Source: Paenibacillus pabuli (GTDB lineage: Bacteria > Bacillota > Bacilli > Paenibacillales > Paenibacillaceae). Taken from it: a stretch of 64,000 nt of DNA. Of this stretch, positions 17,535 through 26,924 are shown in pieces. Position numbers and translations under genes: made by a program. Numbering within the stretch: the first letter of the stretch is position 1; each line of letters opens with the position of its first letter. The notes below the pieces were generated by a model. The model saw only the letters and a program-made list of their open reading frames with translations, searched no databases and had not been told where the DNA came from. Location of the stretch: assembly GCF_023101145.1 (NCBI RefSeq), contig NZ_CP073714.1, forward strand, positions 6,138,001-6,202,000, in the 5' to 3' direction.

Positions 17535-17563
17535 TTGAATGAGCAAAAATCACACGATATAAT
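17535..17563 (+). promoter_or_regulatory. SigA-type promoter for the DUF72 gene
   Basis: -35 TTGAAT, 17-bp spacer, -10 TATAAT, about 100 bp before the start codon. Confidence 0.65.
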
Positions 17564-17664
17564 GTTAAACATGGTCAGGCACCCGCGAATCGGTTAACTA
17601 TACATAGAAGATTGATGTGTTACAGTCTAACATAAGAAACAGCAGCAGCAGGAGGTGTAATTTT

Positions 17665-18540
17665 ATGATTCGGATTGGACTTACAGGCTGGGGAGATCAG
17701 GAAGACTTGTACCCCAATCGTACCAAAGCGAAGGACAAGCTCCGTCTGTATGGACAATATTTTACGACCGTGGAGGTCGACAGTTCCTTCTACGCCGTTC
17801 AGCCTCGGGACCGGATGGCACGCTGGGCAGCGGAGACGCCCGAATCCTTTGCTTTTATCGTCAAAGCCTATCAAGGAATGACAGGACATCTGCGGGGAAA
17901 GCCCTATTTCACAAGCACCTCGGAGATGTACAAGGCTTTTCGCGAATCCCTGGAGCCTGTCATGGAAGCAGGCAAAATGCAAGCGGCCTTGTTCCAGTAC
18001 CCTCCGTGGTTTGAATGCAATCGGGACAATGTCAATGAACTCCGTGAGGTAAAGCTGAGAATGGAAGGCATCCCATGTGCCCTCGAATTTCGTCATCGCA
18101 GCTGGTATGAAGAGGGCATGCGTGAACGGACGCTGGCATTTCTGAAGGAACAAGGCTGGATTCACAGCGTCTGTGACGAACCTCAAGCAGGCCCAGGCTC
18201 TATCCCTATTGTACCCGAAGCTACCGATGCTGAGATGACGCTGGTGCGCATGCACGGGCGCAATGTATCCGGCTGGCACCAAAATGGTGCCCCCAATTGG
18301 CGTGAGACCCGTTACCTGTATCGCTACAACCAGGAAGAACTGCTGGAGTGGAAGGGCTATCTGGAGCAATTGCAAGAGCAGAGCAAGGATGTTTATGTGA
18401 TTTTCAACAACAACTCGGGCGGCGACGCTGCTGCCAATGCTCAGATGATGATGGAGCTGCTGGAGCAGCCCGTAAAGCCTTTCCCTGACCGTACGGAGCC
18501 GGAGGAGGAAGAGGGACCTGAGCAACTGGAACTGTTCTAA
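17665..18540 (+). CDS. DUF72 family protein with C-terminal clamp-binding-like motif
   Basis: A 291-aa member of the DUF72 (YecE/YunF) family, a TIM-barrel fold of uncertain role. Visible landmarks are IGLTGWGD at the N-terminus, VEVDSSFYAVQP, FIVKAYQGMTG, ALEFRHRSWY and VYVIFNNNSGGDAAANA. ATG 17665 follows GGAGGTG. After an acidic linker of Glu residues the chain ends in QLELF, the classic pentapeptide by which DNA polymerase subunits and MutS/MutL hold the beta sliding clamp. That hints at a DNA-linked role, which is inference. Confidence 0.88.
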   Translation: MIRIGLTGWGDQEDLYPNRTKAKDKLRLYGQYFTTVEVDSSFYAVQPRDRMARWAAETPESFAFIVKAYQGMTGHLRGKPYFTSTSEMYKAFRESLEPVMEAGKMQAALFQYPPWFECNRDNVNELREVKLRMEGIPCALEFRHRSWYEEGMRERTLAFLKEQGWIHSVCDEPQAGPGSIPIVPEATDAEMTLVRMHGRNVSGWHQNGAPNWRETRYLYRYNQEELLEWKGYLEQLQEQSKDVYVIFNNNSGGDAAANAQMMMELLEQPVKPFPDRTEPEEEEGPEQLELF

Positions 18541-18603
18541 ACACCTGACTAATTCGGATTCTGAACATAATGTTACTAATAATAAGTCTAATGACAAGGA
18601 AAA

Positions 18604-18640
18604 AGCGGCAAGCCTTTAGGCTGTGCCGCTATATTTTTCG
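18604..18640 (+). terminator. Terminator after the DUF72 gene
   Basis: AGCGGCA/TGCCGCT stem with an inner AGCC/GGCT pair, followed by ATATTTTT. Confidence 0.8.
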
Positions 18641-18676
18641 TTAGGCTATGCAGATGCACTAAAGGTTGCTGCTTTA

Positions 18677-20854
18677 CTAGCGTTGTGCGGCTGTGACCGA
18701 AGAATCGAGCGAATTCTGACTTAACTGCTGGTTCATTTTATACGCTTCAATCCCGGCCAAGAGCACAATGCCTATTCCGTGCGTATCGTTCAGAATCCAG
18801 CCCAGATCATCCCGGTAATAGAGTGCGGTAAAGGAATAACCCGAACCCCGGCATACACCGTACACATTGCCTTTGTAATCGATGGACAGACGGGTCATGC
18901 CTTCCCATCCTTTGCGCACCGCATCCAGATAGACTTCTGGCTGCTCTAGCCAGCCTTCACGAATACCGCGGGCATAGGCGTAGATGAACATCGATGTGCA
19001 GGAGGTTTCCTCATACGAATCCGTGCGGTTCAGCACCTGATGCCAGAGACCATTTTCACCTTGCAGCGCCAGGTACCCCTGACATAAATCCCGGTAGAAG
19101 CTCAGCAGTTCCGGCCGTTTGACGTGATCGCTTGGCAGAATCGATAGCAATTCGGTTAGCGAAAACAGAACCCATCCGTTTCCGCGCCCCCATGGGATGC
19201 CTGTCGCCCGTCCACGCACAAAATCATACACATGAGACATGATCTGTTGTTCGGGAATGTAGAGATATTTGCGGAACATCAGGAATTGGTTGATCGCATC
19301 ATCCCAATAAGACGTAACTCCCGTCAGTTGCCCGTAACGCATCAGGAAAGGTGTGCTCATATACAGATCATCACACCACATCGTTTCCTGGCGCATCTCT
19401 CCGCTGCCTCGAACACGATAAAAGGCTCCGTCGTCCAGACGTTCCTGTTCATCCGTAATATAACCCGCAATACGATCTGCTGTATCCCTGCCTCCACGAA
19501 TGTCGCCAAGTTCCATCGCTGCTAGCAGCGTAGAGCCAAATGAACCGCAATCATCCAGACTGTCGATGGCAGACAACTGATTATTGATTCCCGCGGCGCC
19601 GTACCTTTCCCGATCCCATAGACCGTAACGGTCAAATGACGTACTCAGGCTGATATGGTCCCGCACATACTGAACATAGTCTTCACGCCCCAACTCCTGT
19701 CCAATCTGTAGAAGTCCAAGCAGGGTAACACCGAGTGGATAATTCCATTTACCATAATGGGTATTTTCCAAATAGGGACGAACACTCGTGTCGGGAAGAT
19801 CTACATGCCAGTACACGCCTTGGGCTCCATCATCAAAAACAGTATCTGTTACCACGACGTCTTCGGGAGAAGGTTCAGAGCCTGGGGAAAATACACCCGT
19901 AAACAGCCACGCATCGGAGCATCCTGCAACCGGATGAGGTGGTCTTAATCTCCAGCCTTTCGCAGTGGAATCTTCCACATCCTCCAATGTGAATCCCCAC
20001 AACTTGCTCCCAGCTTTGGATTCACCTTTTGCGACCAGATCAGATGGACCGAAGCGGCGAGGCAGCTCAATGCGGAAATTGCTGCTTTCCCCGGCGGAAT
20101 AAATCTCCTTGCCATCAACGTACAGGGTGAGTGCGCCCTCATGTTTCCCTTGCAGAAGAACAGGTGACGATCCCGGTTGGATGACATCCAGTTTGGACCA
20201 TGCGAACGCCACAGCGGACTGCTCGACACCAAAGATTCTGGCGAAAGCTCCAGCGTTCTGTTCCTTTTCTGTCCATTCTCTGCGCGGATACCAGGAGAGG
20301 CTCGTTTCTGCTTCAGTCATGCCATCACGAGGCAGTACTGATAGAGGTTCATCAACGGGTTCAGAGTACAACCATCCCTCTTGACCATGGCGATCGACAC
20401 CTGGTGTGAGGAAGTGAAGCGGGAAATTTTTGAATGAAGCCGTGCCATAAATTCCGCCGAATCCGACCTCTGTTTTGACAAAACAAAGCAGCACATCGTT
20501 CCAGCCATATTTCACGGAAATCGGAATTTGGGTTCTGCGCTCGGGAAACAGCTCCTGCAGCAGTTCGGATTTGAAAATCTCTTCTCCATTCACGTAGATC
20601 GTCACCGGACTATAACAGTTCAGGCCCGTATTCAGCGTAGCCTCCTGCTGGCTCCACAACTTGCCCCATACGTACACGTACTGTCCTGCACGTGCCTCCT
20701 TCCACTTGGCATCCAGATTCAGATCATAACGGTAATCCCCAAGTCTGCGGAAACCTCCTCGATGGTACGCTCGGAACAAAAAGGAGTGCTTCGGATGGTC
20801 ACCAATGTATCGCTGGGCCACCGTGGTCAGAATATCCGGAATGGAATCATACAC
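18677..20854 (-). CDS. Glycoside hydrolase family 105/88-type protein (unsaturated uronyl hydrolase)
   Basis: A large two-part protein. The first 340 residues form beta-sandwich-like modules (VYVWGKLWSQQ, VTIYVNGEEIF, LTLYVDGKEIY); the C-terminal 380 residues are an alpha/alpha barrel with YteR/GH105 landmarks: WNYPLGVTLLGL, MWCDDLYMSTPFL with the catalytic Asp, WGRGNGWVLFSL and WHQVLNRTDSYEETSCT. Such enzymes remove unsaturated uronic acids left by polysaccharide lyases. GTG 20854 lacks a ribosome site at good spacing; homologous-looking sequence continues upstream in frame to an ATT at 20893, nine bases after GGAAGGGAG. No signal peptide is present. It is the last gene of the carbohydrate locus. 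Confidence 0.85.
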   Translation of the reverse strand: MYDSIPDILTTVAQRYIGDHPKHSFLFRAYHRGGFRRLGDYRYDLNLDAKWKEARAGQYVYVWGKLWSQQEATLNTGLNCYSPVTIYVNGEEIFKSELLQELFPERRTQIPISVKYGWNDVLLCFVKTEVGFGGIYGTASFKNFPLHFLTPGVDRHGQEGWLYSEPVDEPLSVLPRDGMTEAETSLSWYPRREWTEKEQNAGAFARIFGVEQSAVAFAWSKLDVIQPGSSPVLLQGKHEGALTLYVDGKEIYSAGESSNFRIELPRRFGPSDLVAKGESKAGSKLWGFTLEDVEDSTAKGWRLRPPHPVAGCSDAWLFTGVFSPGSEPSPEDVVVTDTVFDDGAQGVYWHVDLPDTSVRPYLENTHYGKWNYPLGVTLLGLLQIGQELGREDYVQYVRDHISLSTSFDRYGLWDRERYGAAGINNQLSAIDSLDDCGSFGSTLLAAMELGDIRGGRDTADRIAGYITDEQERLDDGAFYRVRGSGEMRQETMWCDDLYMSTPFLMRYGQLTGVTSYWDDAINQFLMFRKYLYIPEQQIMSHVYDFVRGRATGIPWGRGNGWVLFSLTELLSILPSDHVKRPELLSFYRDLCQGYLALQGENGLWHQVLNRTDSYEETSCTSMFIYAYARGIREGWLEQPEVYLDAVRKGWEGMTRLSIDYKGNVYGVCRGSGYSFTALYYRDDLGWILNDTHGIGIVLLAGIEAYKMNQQLSQNSLDSSVTAAQR

Positions 20855-20910
20855 CTTGCCTGCAATCGCCTCGTTCTCATGAAAATAATGAATGATCGTC
20901 AGCTCCCTTC

Positions 20911-21732
20911 CTATCCCTTGATTCGTTCGGTTAGTCGTAATGTCTCTCCAGCTTTCACTTCCACCACCTGCTGATCGGTCGTAAACCAGACGGAGATGGC
21001 CGACGGATTGTGAATGATGGACCGATCAGCTGAACATTCCAGACGTTTGACCGCTTTCCAGTAAGCTATCACTTCGATGTTTGTGGCGTACCATATGTCG
21101 TCCCGGCCACCGATCTGCTCAGCAAATTGCTCTATAACCTGCCAATTGTCGTTATCATTGAATTCGTAGCTGTGACCCCATACATATAATAAAAGCGGCG
21201 TACCTGTCTTCGTATGCTTGATAAATCGTTCGGCGTGAGCCGATAAATCATGGTTGTGGTGGCAGGTTGGATGCCATTCCAGCGGCCGCTCAGGCAGCGT
21301 GTACCTGCCATGGGATTCAACCGTCCTTGCATAATCGATGCCAAGCCATTCAAGCTTGGTACTGAGAGATCGGTCATAACCCCCGTTCGGGTAAGCCATA
21401 CCTCTTACCGGATAACCGACAAGCTGTTCCAGCACTCTCCGATCTTCCATAATCTCTTCAGTCAGCAGTTCATCCGGGACATAGGGCAATGTGGGATGGG
21501 TGACCGTATGTACAGCCACTTCATGCCCGGCATATAACTTCGCAACTTCTGTCGTCTCAATTCGGCCAGGCTTGCTCAGCGTACCGGAATTCAGATTGAA
21601 TGTGCCCCGCAGTCCATGCTGATTGAAAATGTCCACCAGTCTGCGATCATGCACCACGCCATCGTCATAACTGAGTGTTAACGCCTTCATCACGCCACCC
21701 GGGTAGCGGTCAAACTGGATACGATGTCCCAT
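20911..21732 (-). CDS. Polysaccharide deacetylase family protein
   Basis: A 273-aa NodB-fold protein. LTLSYDDG near residues 18-25 gives the catalytic Asp and metal Asp; HTVTHPTL supplies the two metal His residues; GMAYPNGGYDR and YVWGHSYEF are the later fold motifs. It has no signal peptide, so it should act on imported sugars. ATG 21732 follows GGGAGGAG. It lies 73 bp after the GH106-type gene and just before the GH105 gene, which suggests it removes acetyl groups from oligosaccharides that the two hydrolases degrade. Confidence 0.85.
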   Translation of the reverse strand: MGHRIQFDRYPGGVMKALTLSYDDGVVHDRRLVDIFNQHGLRGTFNLNSGTLSKPGRIETTEVAKLYAGHEVAVHTVTHPTLPYVPDELLTEEIMEDRRVLEQLVGYPVRGMAYPNGGYDRSLSTKLEWLGIDYARTVESHGRYTLPERPLEWHPTCHHNHDLSAHAERFIKHTKTGTPLLLYVWGHSYEFNDNDNWQVIEQFAEQIGGRDDIWYATNIEVIAYWKAVKRLECSADRSIIHNPSAISVWFTTDQQVVEVKAGETLRLTERIKG

Positions 21733-21805
21733 CTTTTTACTCCTCCCACTTCAATTGCTTATCCTTCTATCACCATAAGAAATAAATTCGTTTACCTTGT
21801 GAGGT

Positions 21806-24800
21806 CTATTCTTCAGCTGATACATGCATATGACCGGCTTCCTGCAAACTGTGGCTGTCCGAGTCAAAATACGTGCCTTCCAGCAGTCCGATTAATGTAT
21901 TGGTAACCCGTACTTCAATATCGTTATCCCCTGATCGAAGCCAGGAGGCTTCTCCTGTCCAACGATATGGAGACCAGCATCGAACGCCCAGACTATGACC
22001 ATTCACCCGTACTTCTACCACATCCTGTACCTGCCAGTCGCTGAATTCCAGTTCAAAGGACGTGACCTCTTCAGCAGGTTGATCCAGCCAAAAGCTTCGT
22101 TTGTAACTCATCTCCCCTGCAAAATGGGGATAAAGCGGCTGAGGCTCAAGACCAATTCGGGTCGCCGTTTCCGGCTCGGGAATGAGAGAAATCATGCCTT
22201 CATGATGGAACTCCACGCCAAATCGTCCTTGCAGATACAGCGGATCAACGATACCTTCTTCATCCCTCGTGACCTGTACGGTAACGGTTAATTCATTCAG
22301 ACCATTGTGTAGGAACTCTGTTATATTGCAGCCAATATTCTGATGATCGGTAATTTCAATCGCCTCAAATTGATCGGGTCCAATCTGTTGTCCATTGATT
22401 TCTATGGTCCAGTCACCTGATATCGCTGCCCTGTCCATGAATAACAGGCATTCTGCCAATGCCGTTCTCAGCTCAAATGTAGTCGTATATTTACACTCAA
22501 TTGGATAGGCAACGGAAGCTTTCTTCGGTGTGCCAAATACCTGATTAAACTGGAGCGGAAGATGATATTTCTCCGACAATTCAGCCGCCTGGTCAATAAA
22601 CGGTTTAACTGCAACATGATTACGTTCAAAAATTACACCGTTGTCATTAGAAGCTGTTACGTTGAACTGTCCCATTCGAAGGGTGTTGGACTGCACGGTT
22701 TCCAGACGCCATGGCCCCTCCGCAGGAAGTTTGATGGTGTAGGGTGTATTCTCGGTAATTAAACGATCAGCGCAAGACTTCGCCCCTGTTTGGTTCAAAG
22801 CAAAAGAATTCGCCTCTGATACATCTTGGGCATGTTGTAAAGTAAGCCTCACAGCATGCGCTTCATAGGGAGCAACCTTTAGCGAAATGCACCACTCACC
22901 ACCACTGCTGGTAAACGGCAATGGTTCATGCTGTCCTGTCTCCAGATTGAGCCGTTCCGCCAGCAGAGTTGTACCCGCTGAAAGATCCACTTCCGTCCAT
23001 AACCGCTTGGCTACTATTTTCAACTGCCCTTCAAGAATCTCCCCTTCCTGATTGGACAAAAAGACCATAAACTCTCCGTCCGATAATTGACGGGTCTGCA
23101 TGAGCAGCGACGCACTTTCTTCTTCCATGATCCAACAGATCGGTTCGGGCAGCACCTGATCCAGCAGCAGGGAAATCAGTTCCAGGGAGAAGTCATCCCC
23201 ACGACCCGTTCCCGCGGGGAGAAAATAGGCATTTCCCTGCCCCTGCTGCCACATCGATTCGCTGCCGTCATGTCCTGGTTCTCCCACATTACCCCAGTAC
23301 TCCTCTTGCGGCTGATTGTCTGCCCCAAAAAACTGGGCGGCCTCATCTCCCACAGGACTTCCCGGCTGGATGGATACATGCGGTGGCATACCTACGGAAA
23401 TGGCAGTCCCCCCCTGTTCCACGAACTGCTTCACCTGCTGCCAGGCTGCTGCTTCCAGGTTCAGCATCGGTGGTAGAAGCAGCACCTCATAACGTGCAAC
23501 GCCAATCTGAATCGTCCCTTCGTTCAGTACAGCTTCGGCTAACAGCTCGGGGTCCAAGTGATCATAGTCACGTCTGTTTTCAAGCAGATGCGAGGTGATT
23601 CGCATCCAGTCGTTCGTTAAGCGATCCAGCTTCGCCCGTTCGACTTCGTCCTCCCCGCCATATTCGAATCCGTGTAGCGGATTACCCATCAGGCTCCAGA
23701 AGGTGGTCGTTGGATCAAGCACGGCAATTCGAATATCTGCTGTTCCGGTGCTCATCAGATAGCTTAATCGTCCCGTGTAATCCCCGAGCTGACGGAAGTG
23801 ACGCCAATACGGGTTCTGTATAAATTGGGACGGCGGTGCATCATGCTTGGCGAGTCCGCCGATGGTATAGAAAAAGGCGTGGAAATTAAAAAAGTTGGTG
23901 CCCAGGGCTGCCATCCGGTCAATCATCCATTTGGCATCCTGTAAGGTCATCGACCAGCCCACACTGTGAAAGCACTCAATCAGATTGCGGCTTCGGCCAA
24001 GCTGTCTGGCAAGCGAGCTGACCATTTTCGGATTGTCGCGCATTTTTTTGCCATACCGTTCCAAAATCCAGGATAAGGATCGTCCGATTTTCTCATGCGC
24101 GGAATCTCCACCTGGCATGTGGCTGAACAATTGCGTGGTCATCCGTACTCCTGGTACTTCTGCCGCATACTGAATCCCCGCCTCTTCGCACCAGTCATGT
24201 ACCTGTTTGTGATACGACTCCCTGAGCAGCAGATGCAGCGACTGGTAGTAGTCATACCGGATTCGTTCTGCATCTGGAACATCGCCATGTAACAGCGCAG
24301 GCAGCGACTCAACCAGACTGTAACCGCAGCGTTCACCAAAATATCGGGGAAGCTGTGGAGACCACGGGATACGCCCAAGCGGCGCGATCTCATCGGAGAA
24401 CATGCCTTTGATTACGCTTTCAAATTGTTCACCAACTGCTTCCTTATACCGGTCATGGGTCAGTTCAATAAAACGGCTCATCGCTTCCTTGTGACACGGG
24501 TCAACAAAGTTTCCGTAATATTTGAAATCATCTATCTCTTCTTCCTGAAATATAATCACGTCCCATTCCCCAGCGGGAGCCTCCCATAACAATCGAAAAG
24601 CCGTTCGATATGTAAAAAACCGCTTGCGATTATACGACGTGAGCCCTGTCTCCTGATATACCTGATCCGTCTGAATATTACCAATATTGCTGCGCAAATC
24701 AATGGATTCATGCCACAATCGTTTGCCCTGCGCATCTTTGGGAATTGCCTTTGCGAATAGAATTCTCCCCCATGGCAGCTCATGATCCACAGCTTCTCCG

Positions 24801-25156
24801 CCATGAACATGGAATGAATGATGTACAAGCTGGCGCTGCTTCGCCTCGGGAAAATCAAGTGTCACTTCACCGCCGGCCATTCCGCTTGGATAAGGGTACT
24901 CGTCATATAACCAGACCTGCATGCCACAGGCAGCAGCCGCTTCCACCGCAATCCGCACCTTGTCAAACCATGCTTCAGACAGATAGGGAATTTCCAGCCC
25001 CTGGCGTGGACAGATGAAAAAACCGCCTACGCCCTGAGCAGACATTTCGGCTATTTGCCGCTTGATTTGCCCTTCTTCCATATCCCCATTCCAAAACCAA
25101 AAGGGATGAACCCGGTATTGCGCCTCAGGATTTTCAAAGGCATTCCCGTTCCACAT
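21806..25156 (-). CDS. GH106-type glycosyl hydrolase (probable alpha-L-rhamnosidase)
   Basis: A 1116-aa protein with the N-terminus of GH106-like hydrolases: YRVHPFWFWNGDME, QGVGGFFICPRQGLEIPY, VWLYDEYPYPSG. The central region (IKGMFSDEIAPLG, YAAEVPG) holds candidate acid residues, and the C-terminal third is jelly-roll in character (ISGDWTIEINGQQIG, VVEVRVNGHSLGVRCW). Family members cleave terminal alpha-L-rhamnose; the exact linkage cannot be read here. I chose ATG 25156 behind GGGAGGAAG rather than the in-frame start at 25180. No signal peptide, so the substrate must be imported, which fits the ABC transporter upstream. Confidence 0.82.
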   Translation of the reverse strand: MWNGNAFENPEAQYRVHPFWFWNGDMEEGQIKRQIAEMSAQGVGGFFICPRQGLEIPYLSEAWFDKVRIAVEAAAACGMQVWLYDEYPYPSGMAGGEVTLDFPEAKQRQLVHHSFHVHGGEAVDHELPWGRILFAKAIPKDAQGKRLWHESIDLRSNIGNIQTDQVYQETGLTSYNRKRFFTYRTAFRLLWEAPAGEWDVIIFQEEEIDDFKYYGNFVDPCHKEAMSRFIELTHDRYKEAVGEQFESVIKGMFSDEIAPLGRIPWSPQLPRYFGERCGYSLVESLPALLHGDVPDAERIRYDYYQSLHLLLRESYHKQVHDWCEEAGIQYAAEVPGVRMTTQLFSHMPGGDSAHEKIGRSLSWILERYGKKMRDNPKMVSSLARQLGRSRNLIECFHSVGWSMTLQDAKWMIDRMAALGTNFFNFHAFFYTIGGLAKHDAPPSQFIQNPYWRHFRQLGDYTGRLSYLMSTGTADIRIAVLDPTTTFWSLMGNPLHGFEYGGEDEVERAKLDRLTNDWMRITSHLLENRRDYDHLDPELLAEAVLNEGTIQIGVARYEVLLLPPMLNLEAAAWQQVKQFVEQGGTAISVGMPPHVSIQPGSPVGDEAAQFFGADNQPQEEYWGNVGEPGHDGSESMWQQGQGNAYFLPAGTGRGDDFSLELISLLLDQVLPEPICWIMEEESASLLMQTRQLSDGEFMVFLSNQEGEILEGQLKIVAKRLWTEVDLSAGTTLLAERLNLETGQHEPLPFTSSGGEWCISLKVAPYEAHAVRLTLQHAQDVSEANSFALNQTGAKSCADRLITENTPYTIKLPAEGPWRLETVQSNTLRMGQFNVTASNDNGVIFERNHVAVKPFIDQAAELSEKYHLPLQFNQVFGTPKKASVAYPIECKYTTTFELRTALAECLLFMDRAAISGDWTIEINGQQIGPDQFEAIEITDHQNIGCNITEFLHNGLNELTVTVQVTRDEEGIVDPLYLQGRFGVEFHHEGMISLIPEPETATRIGLEPQPLYPHFAGEMSYKRSFWLDQPAEEVTSFELEFSDWQVQDVVEVRVNGHSLGVRCWSPYRWTGEASWLRSGDNDIEVRVTNTLIGLLEGTYFDSDSHSLQEAGHMHVSAEE

Positions 25157-25333
25157 GTCGCTTCCTCCCTGTATGTGCAAGAGTGGTCGTCTATTTACCG
25201 ATATCGTTCATTTAAGTTCGAATAGGTTTGTTTTGCGTTGATTATACATCAAAAACCAAAGACTGGAAGCCTTAATTCACAAAAAAGAGATGAAGGTCAT
25301 TTTTAAATGGCCTGAATTAACGATGACGGAAAT

Positions 25334-25374
25334 GCCCGGCTGCCGCTCTTACACTGCGAGCAAGGCTGCCGGGC
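25334..25374 (-). terminator. Hairpin after the sugar-binding protein gene
   Basis: GCCCGGC-x-GCC pairs with GGC-x-GCCGGGC and continues as GCTC/GAGC. The T tract is poor, so it may stabilise the transporter message or cause partial termination ahead of the hydrolase genes. Confidence 0.55.
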
Positions 25375-25388
25375 TCTGGAACATCCAT

Positions 25389-26906
25389 CTACTTCAGTGC
25401 AGCGTACAGCTCATTCACTTCTTTGACGTAATCATCCCCACCACTGCTTTTCCACAGCGCAACGGCATCCTGGAAGCCTTTTTCATCAATTTGACCCACG
25501 ATGAATTTGATGCGTGCATCATTAATGATGTTATCCAGCTGCGGCCCTTTCTGGGCATATACATCGGAGATTAAAGGTTCACCGGGATTTGCGATAACGA
25601 TCTCCTCATTCGCTTTCTGCACCTGAGCAACCTTTTCACGAACAGGTGTCTGCTGCACGCGCAGCGTTTTGTCCTCTGGAATAAACATTAGAATCTGGTT
25701 CAGTCCCTGTACATCACGCAGTGCCAGTTTGTCAGTCGTCGGAATGACATAATCCTCTTTCTTCTCATACTGCTTGCCTTCCAGCCCATTCCCAAGCAGC
25801 GCCTGCAACTCGGGTTCATTTAACTGATCCAGGAAACCCAGTACCTTTTTCAAATCTTCTTCCGTTTTGACACTGCTTTTGGAAATAGCAATCATGCCCG
25901 AATAACCGGAGGTTGGCATGTCACGCAACCCCTTTGGTCCTTCCATCGCTTGAAGTACATCTACATGTCCGGTTGCTGACGGGTCTTTCTCCAGTATTTT
26001 CTGATCCATGCGCTGTGCGTTATCTGCTACATCGACCATCACACCCGCTTGCCCGTTTACAAAAGGATCAGGCAGTTTCGTTGCATCCATCACGGCAAAG
26101 TCCTTGTTGACCAGACCTTCGCTATAGATTTGGCGGAAAAATTTCAGAGCTTCCATATATTCTGGCGTCTCATGTGCCGGCATCAAACCTCCGTTACCAT
26201 CATCGCCCCACTTGTTAGGTGCACCGAACCAAATCTGCATGTTATCCCAAGGACCCGTGAATTTGCTCGCCACCAGACCGTAAGTGTCGTCTTTACCATT
26301 GCCGTCCGGATCATCCTTCGTGAACGCTTTCAACACGTTGTAAAATTCGTCAATGGTCTTTGGCTCTTCCAGACCAAGCTTCTCCAGCCAATCCTTGCGA
26401 ATCGTGACACCGTTGCGCCCAAGGGCACGTGCGCGGTAGATGCCATAAGTTTTACCATCGATGGAAGCATTGTTGGTAATAATTTCATTCATCTGGCTCA
26501 GGTTCGGATAATCTTTCAGATAAGGTCCAAGCTCCCAGAATGCTCCGGTACGAGCTGCATTAATGAAACTTGGGGATTTGCCAAGCACAACCATAACATC
26601 GGGCAGCTTGCCCGAAGCCAGTGTAATATTGAACTTGTCTTCATAGGAACTGCTTGGTACCCATTGCAGATTCACATCCATCTTGGTCAGTTCCTCAAGT
26701 TTCTGAATCACAGGGCTGTTATCCGGTGGATTCTCCGCTTCAAAGTTCGGAAGCATGATCGTAATCTGATCGGTACTTCCACTTCCCGCAGTTGCTCCCG
26801 AACCGGAACCCGCTTTGTCCGTCGAGCAAGCTCCCAGAACCGTACTCAGTACTAATGATGCAGAGAGCAGCAATGCGCCTTTTTTTAATCCCGTTTTTTG
26901 TCCCAT
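25389..26906 (-). CDS. Extracellular sugar-binding lipoprotein of an ABC transporter
   Basis: A 505-aa family 1 solute-binding protein. The signal peptide ends in LGAC with Cys27 as the lipid anchor, followed by a Gly/Ser-rich linker. Body motifs include LPDVMVVLG, YGIYRARALGRNGVTIRKDWLEKLGL and DDPDGNGKDDTYGL, typical of the LplA/YtcQ group that captures oligosaccharides. ATG 26906 follows GGGGGAG. It ends the transporter unit after two permease genes; no ATPase gene is nearby, so a shared MsmK/MsmX-type ATPase elsewhere must energise it. Confidence 0.9.
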   Translation of the reverse strand: MGQKTGLKKGALLLSASLVLSTVLGACSTDKAGSGSGATAGSGSTDQITIMLPNFEAENPPDNSPVIQKLEELTKMDVNLQWVPSSSYEDKFNITLASGKLPDVMVVLGKSPSFINAARTGAFWELGPYLKDYPNLSQMNEIITNNASIDGKTYGIYRARALGRNGVTIRKDWLEKLGLEEPKTIDEFYNVLKAFTKDDPDGNGKDDTYGLVASKFTGPWDNMQIWFGAPNKWGDDGNGGLMPAHETPEYMEALKFFRQIYSEGLVNKDFAVMDATKLPDPFVNGQAGVMVDVADNAQRMDQKILEKDPSATGHVDVLQAMEGPKGLRDMPTSGYSGMIAISKSSVKTEEDLKKVLGFLDQLNEPELQALLGNGLEGKQYEKKEDYVIPTTDKLALRDVQGLNQILMFIPEDKTLRVQQTPVREKVAQVQKANEEIVIANPGEPLISDVYAQKGPQLDNIINDARIKFIVGQIDEKGFQDAVALWKSSGGDDYVKEVNELYAALK

Positions 26907-26924
26907 ACGTTCTCCCCCTTGGCT

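Noticed and set aside
17620..18597. 325-aa minus-strand ORF
   Set aside because: It runs antisense through the DUF72 gene, whose start, ribosome site and terminator are all clear.
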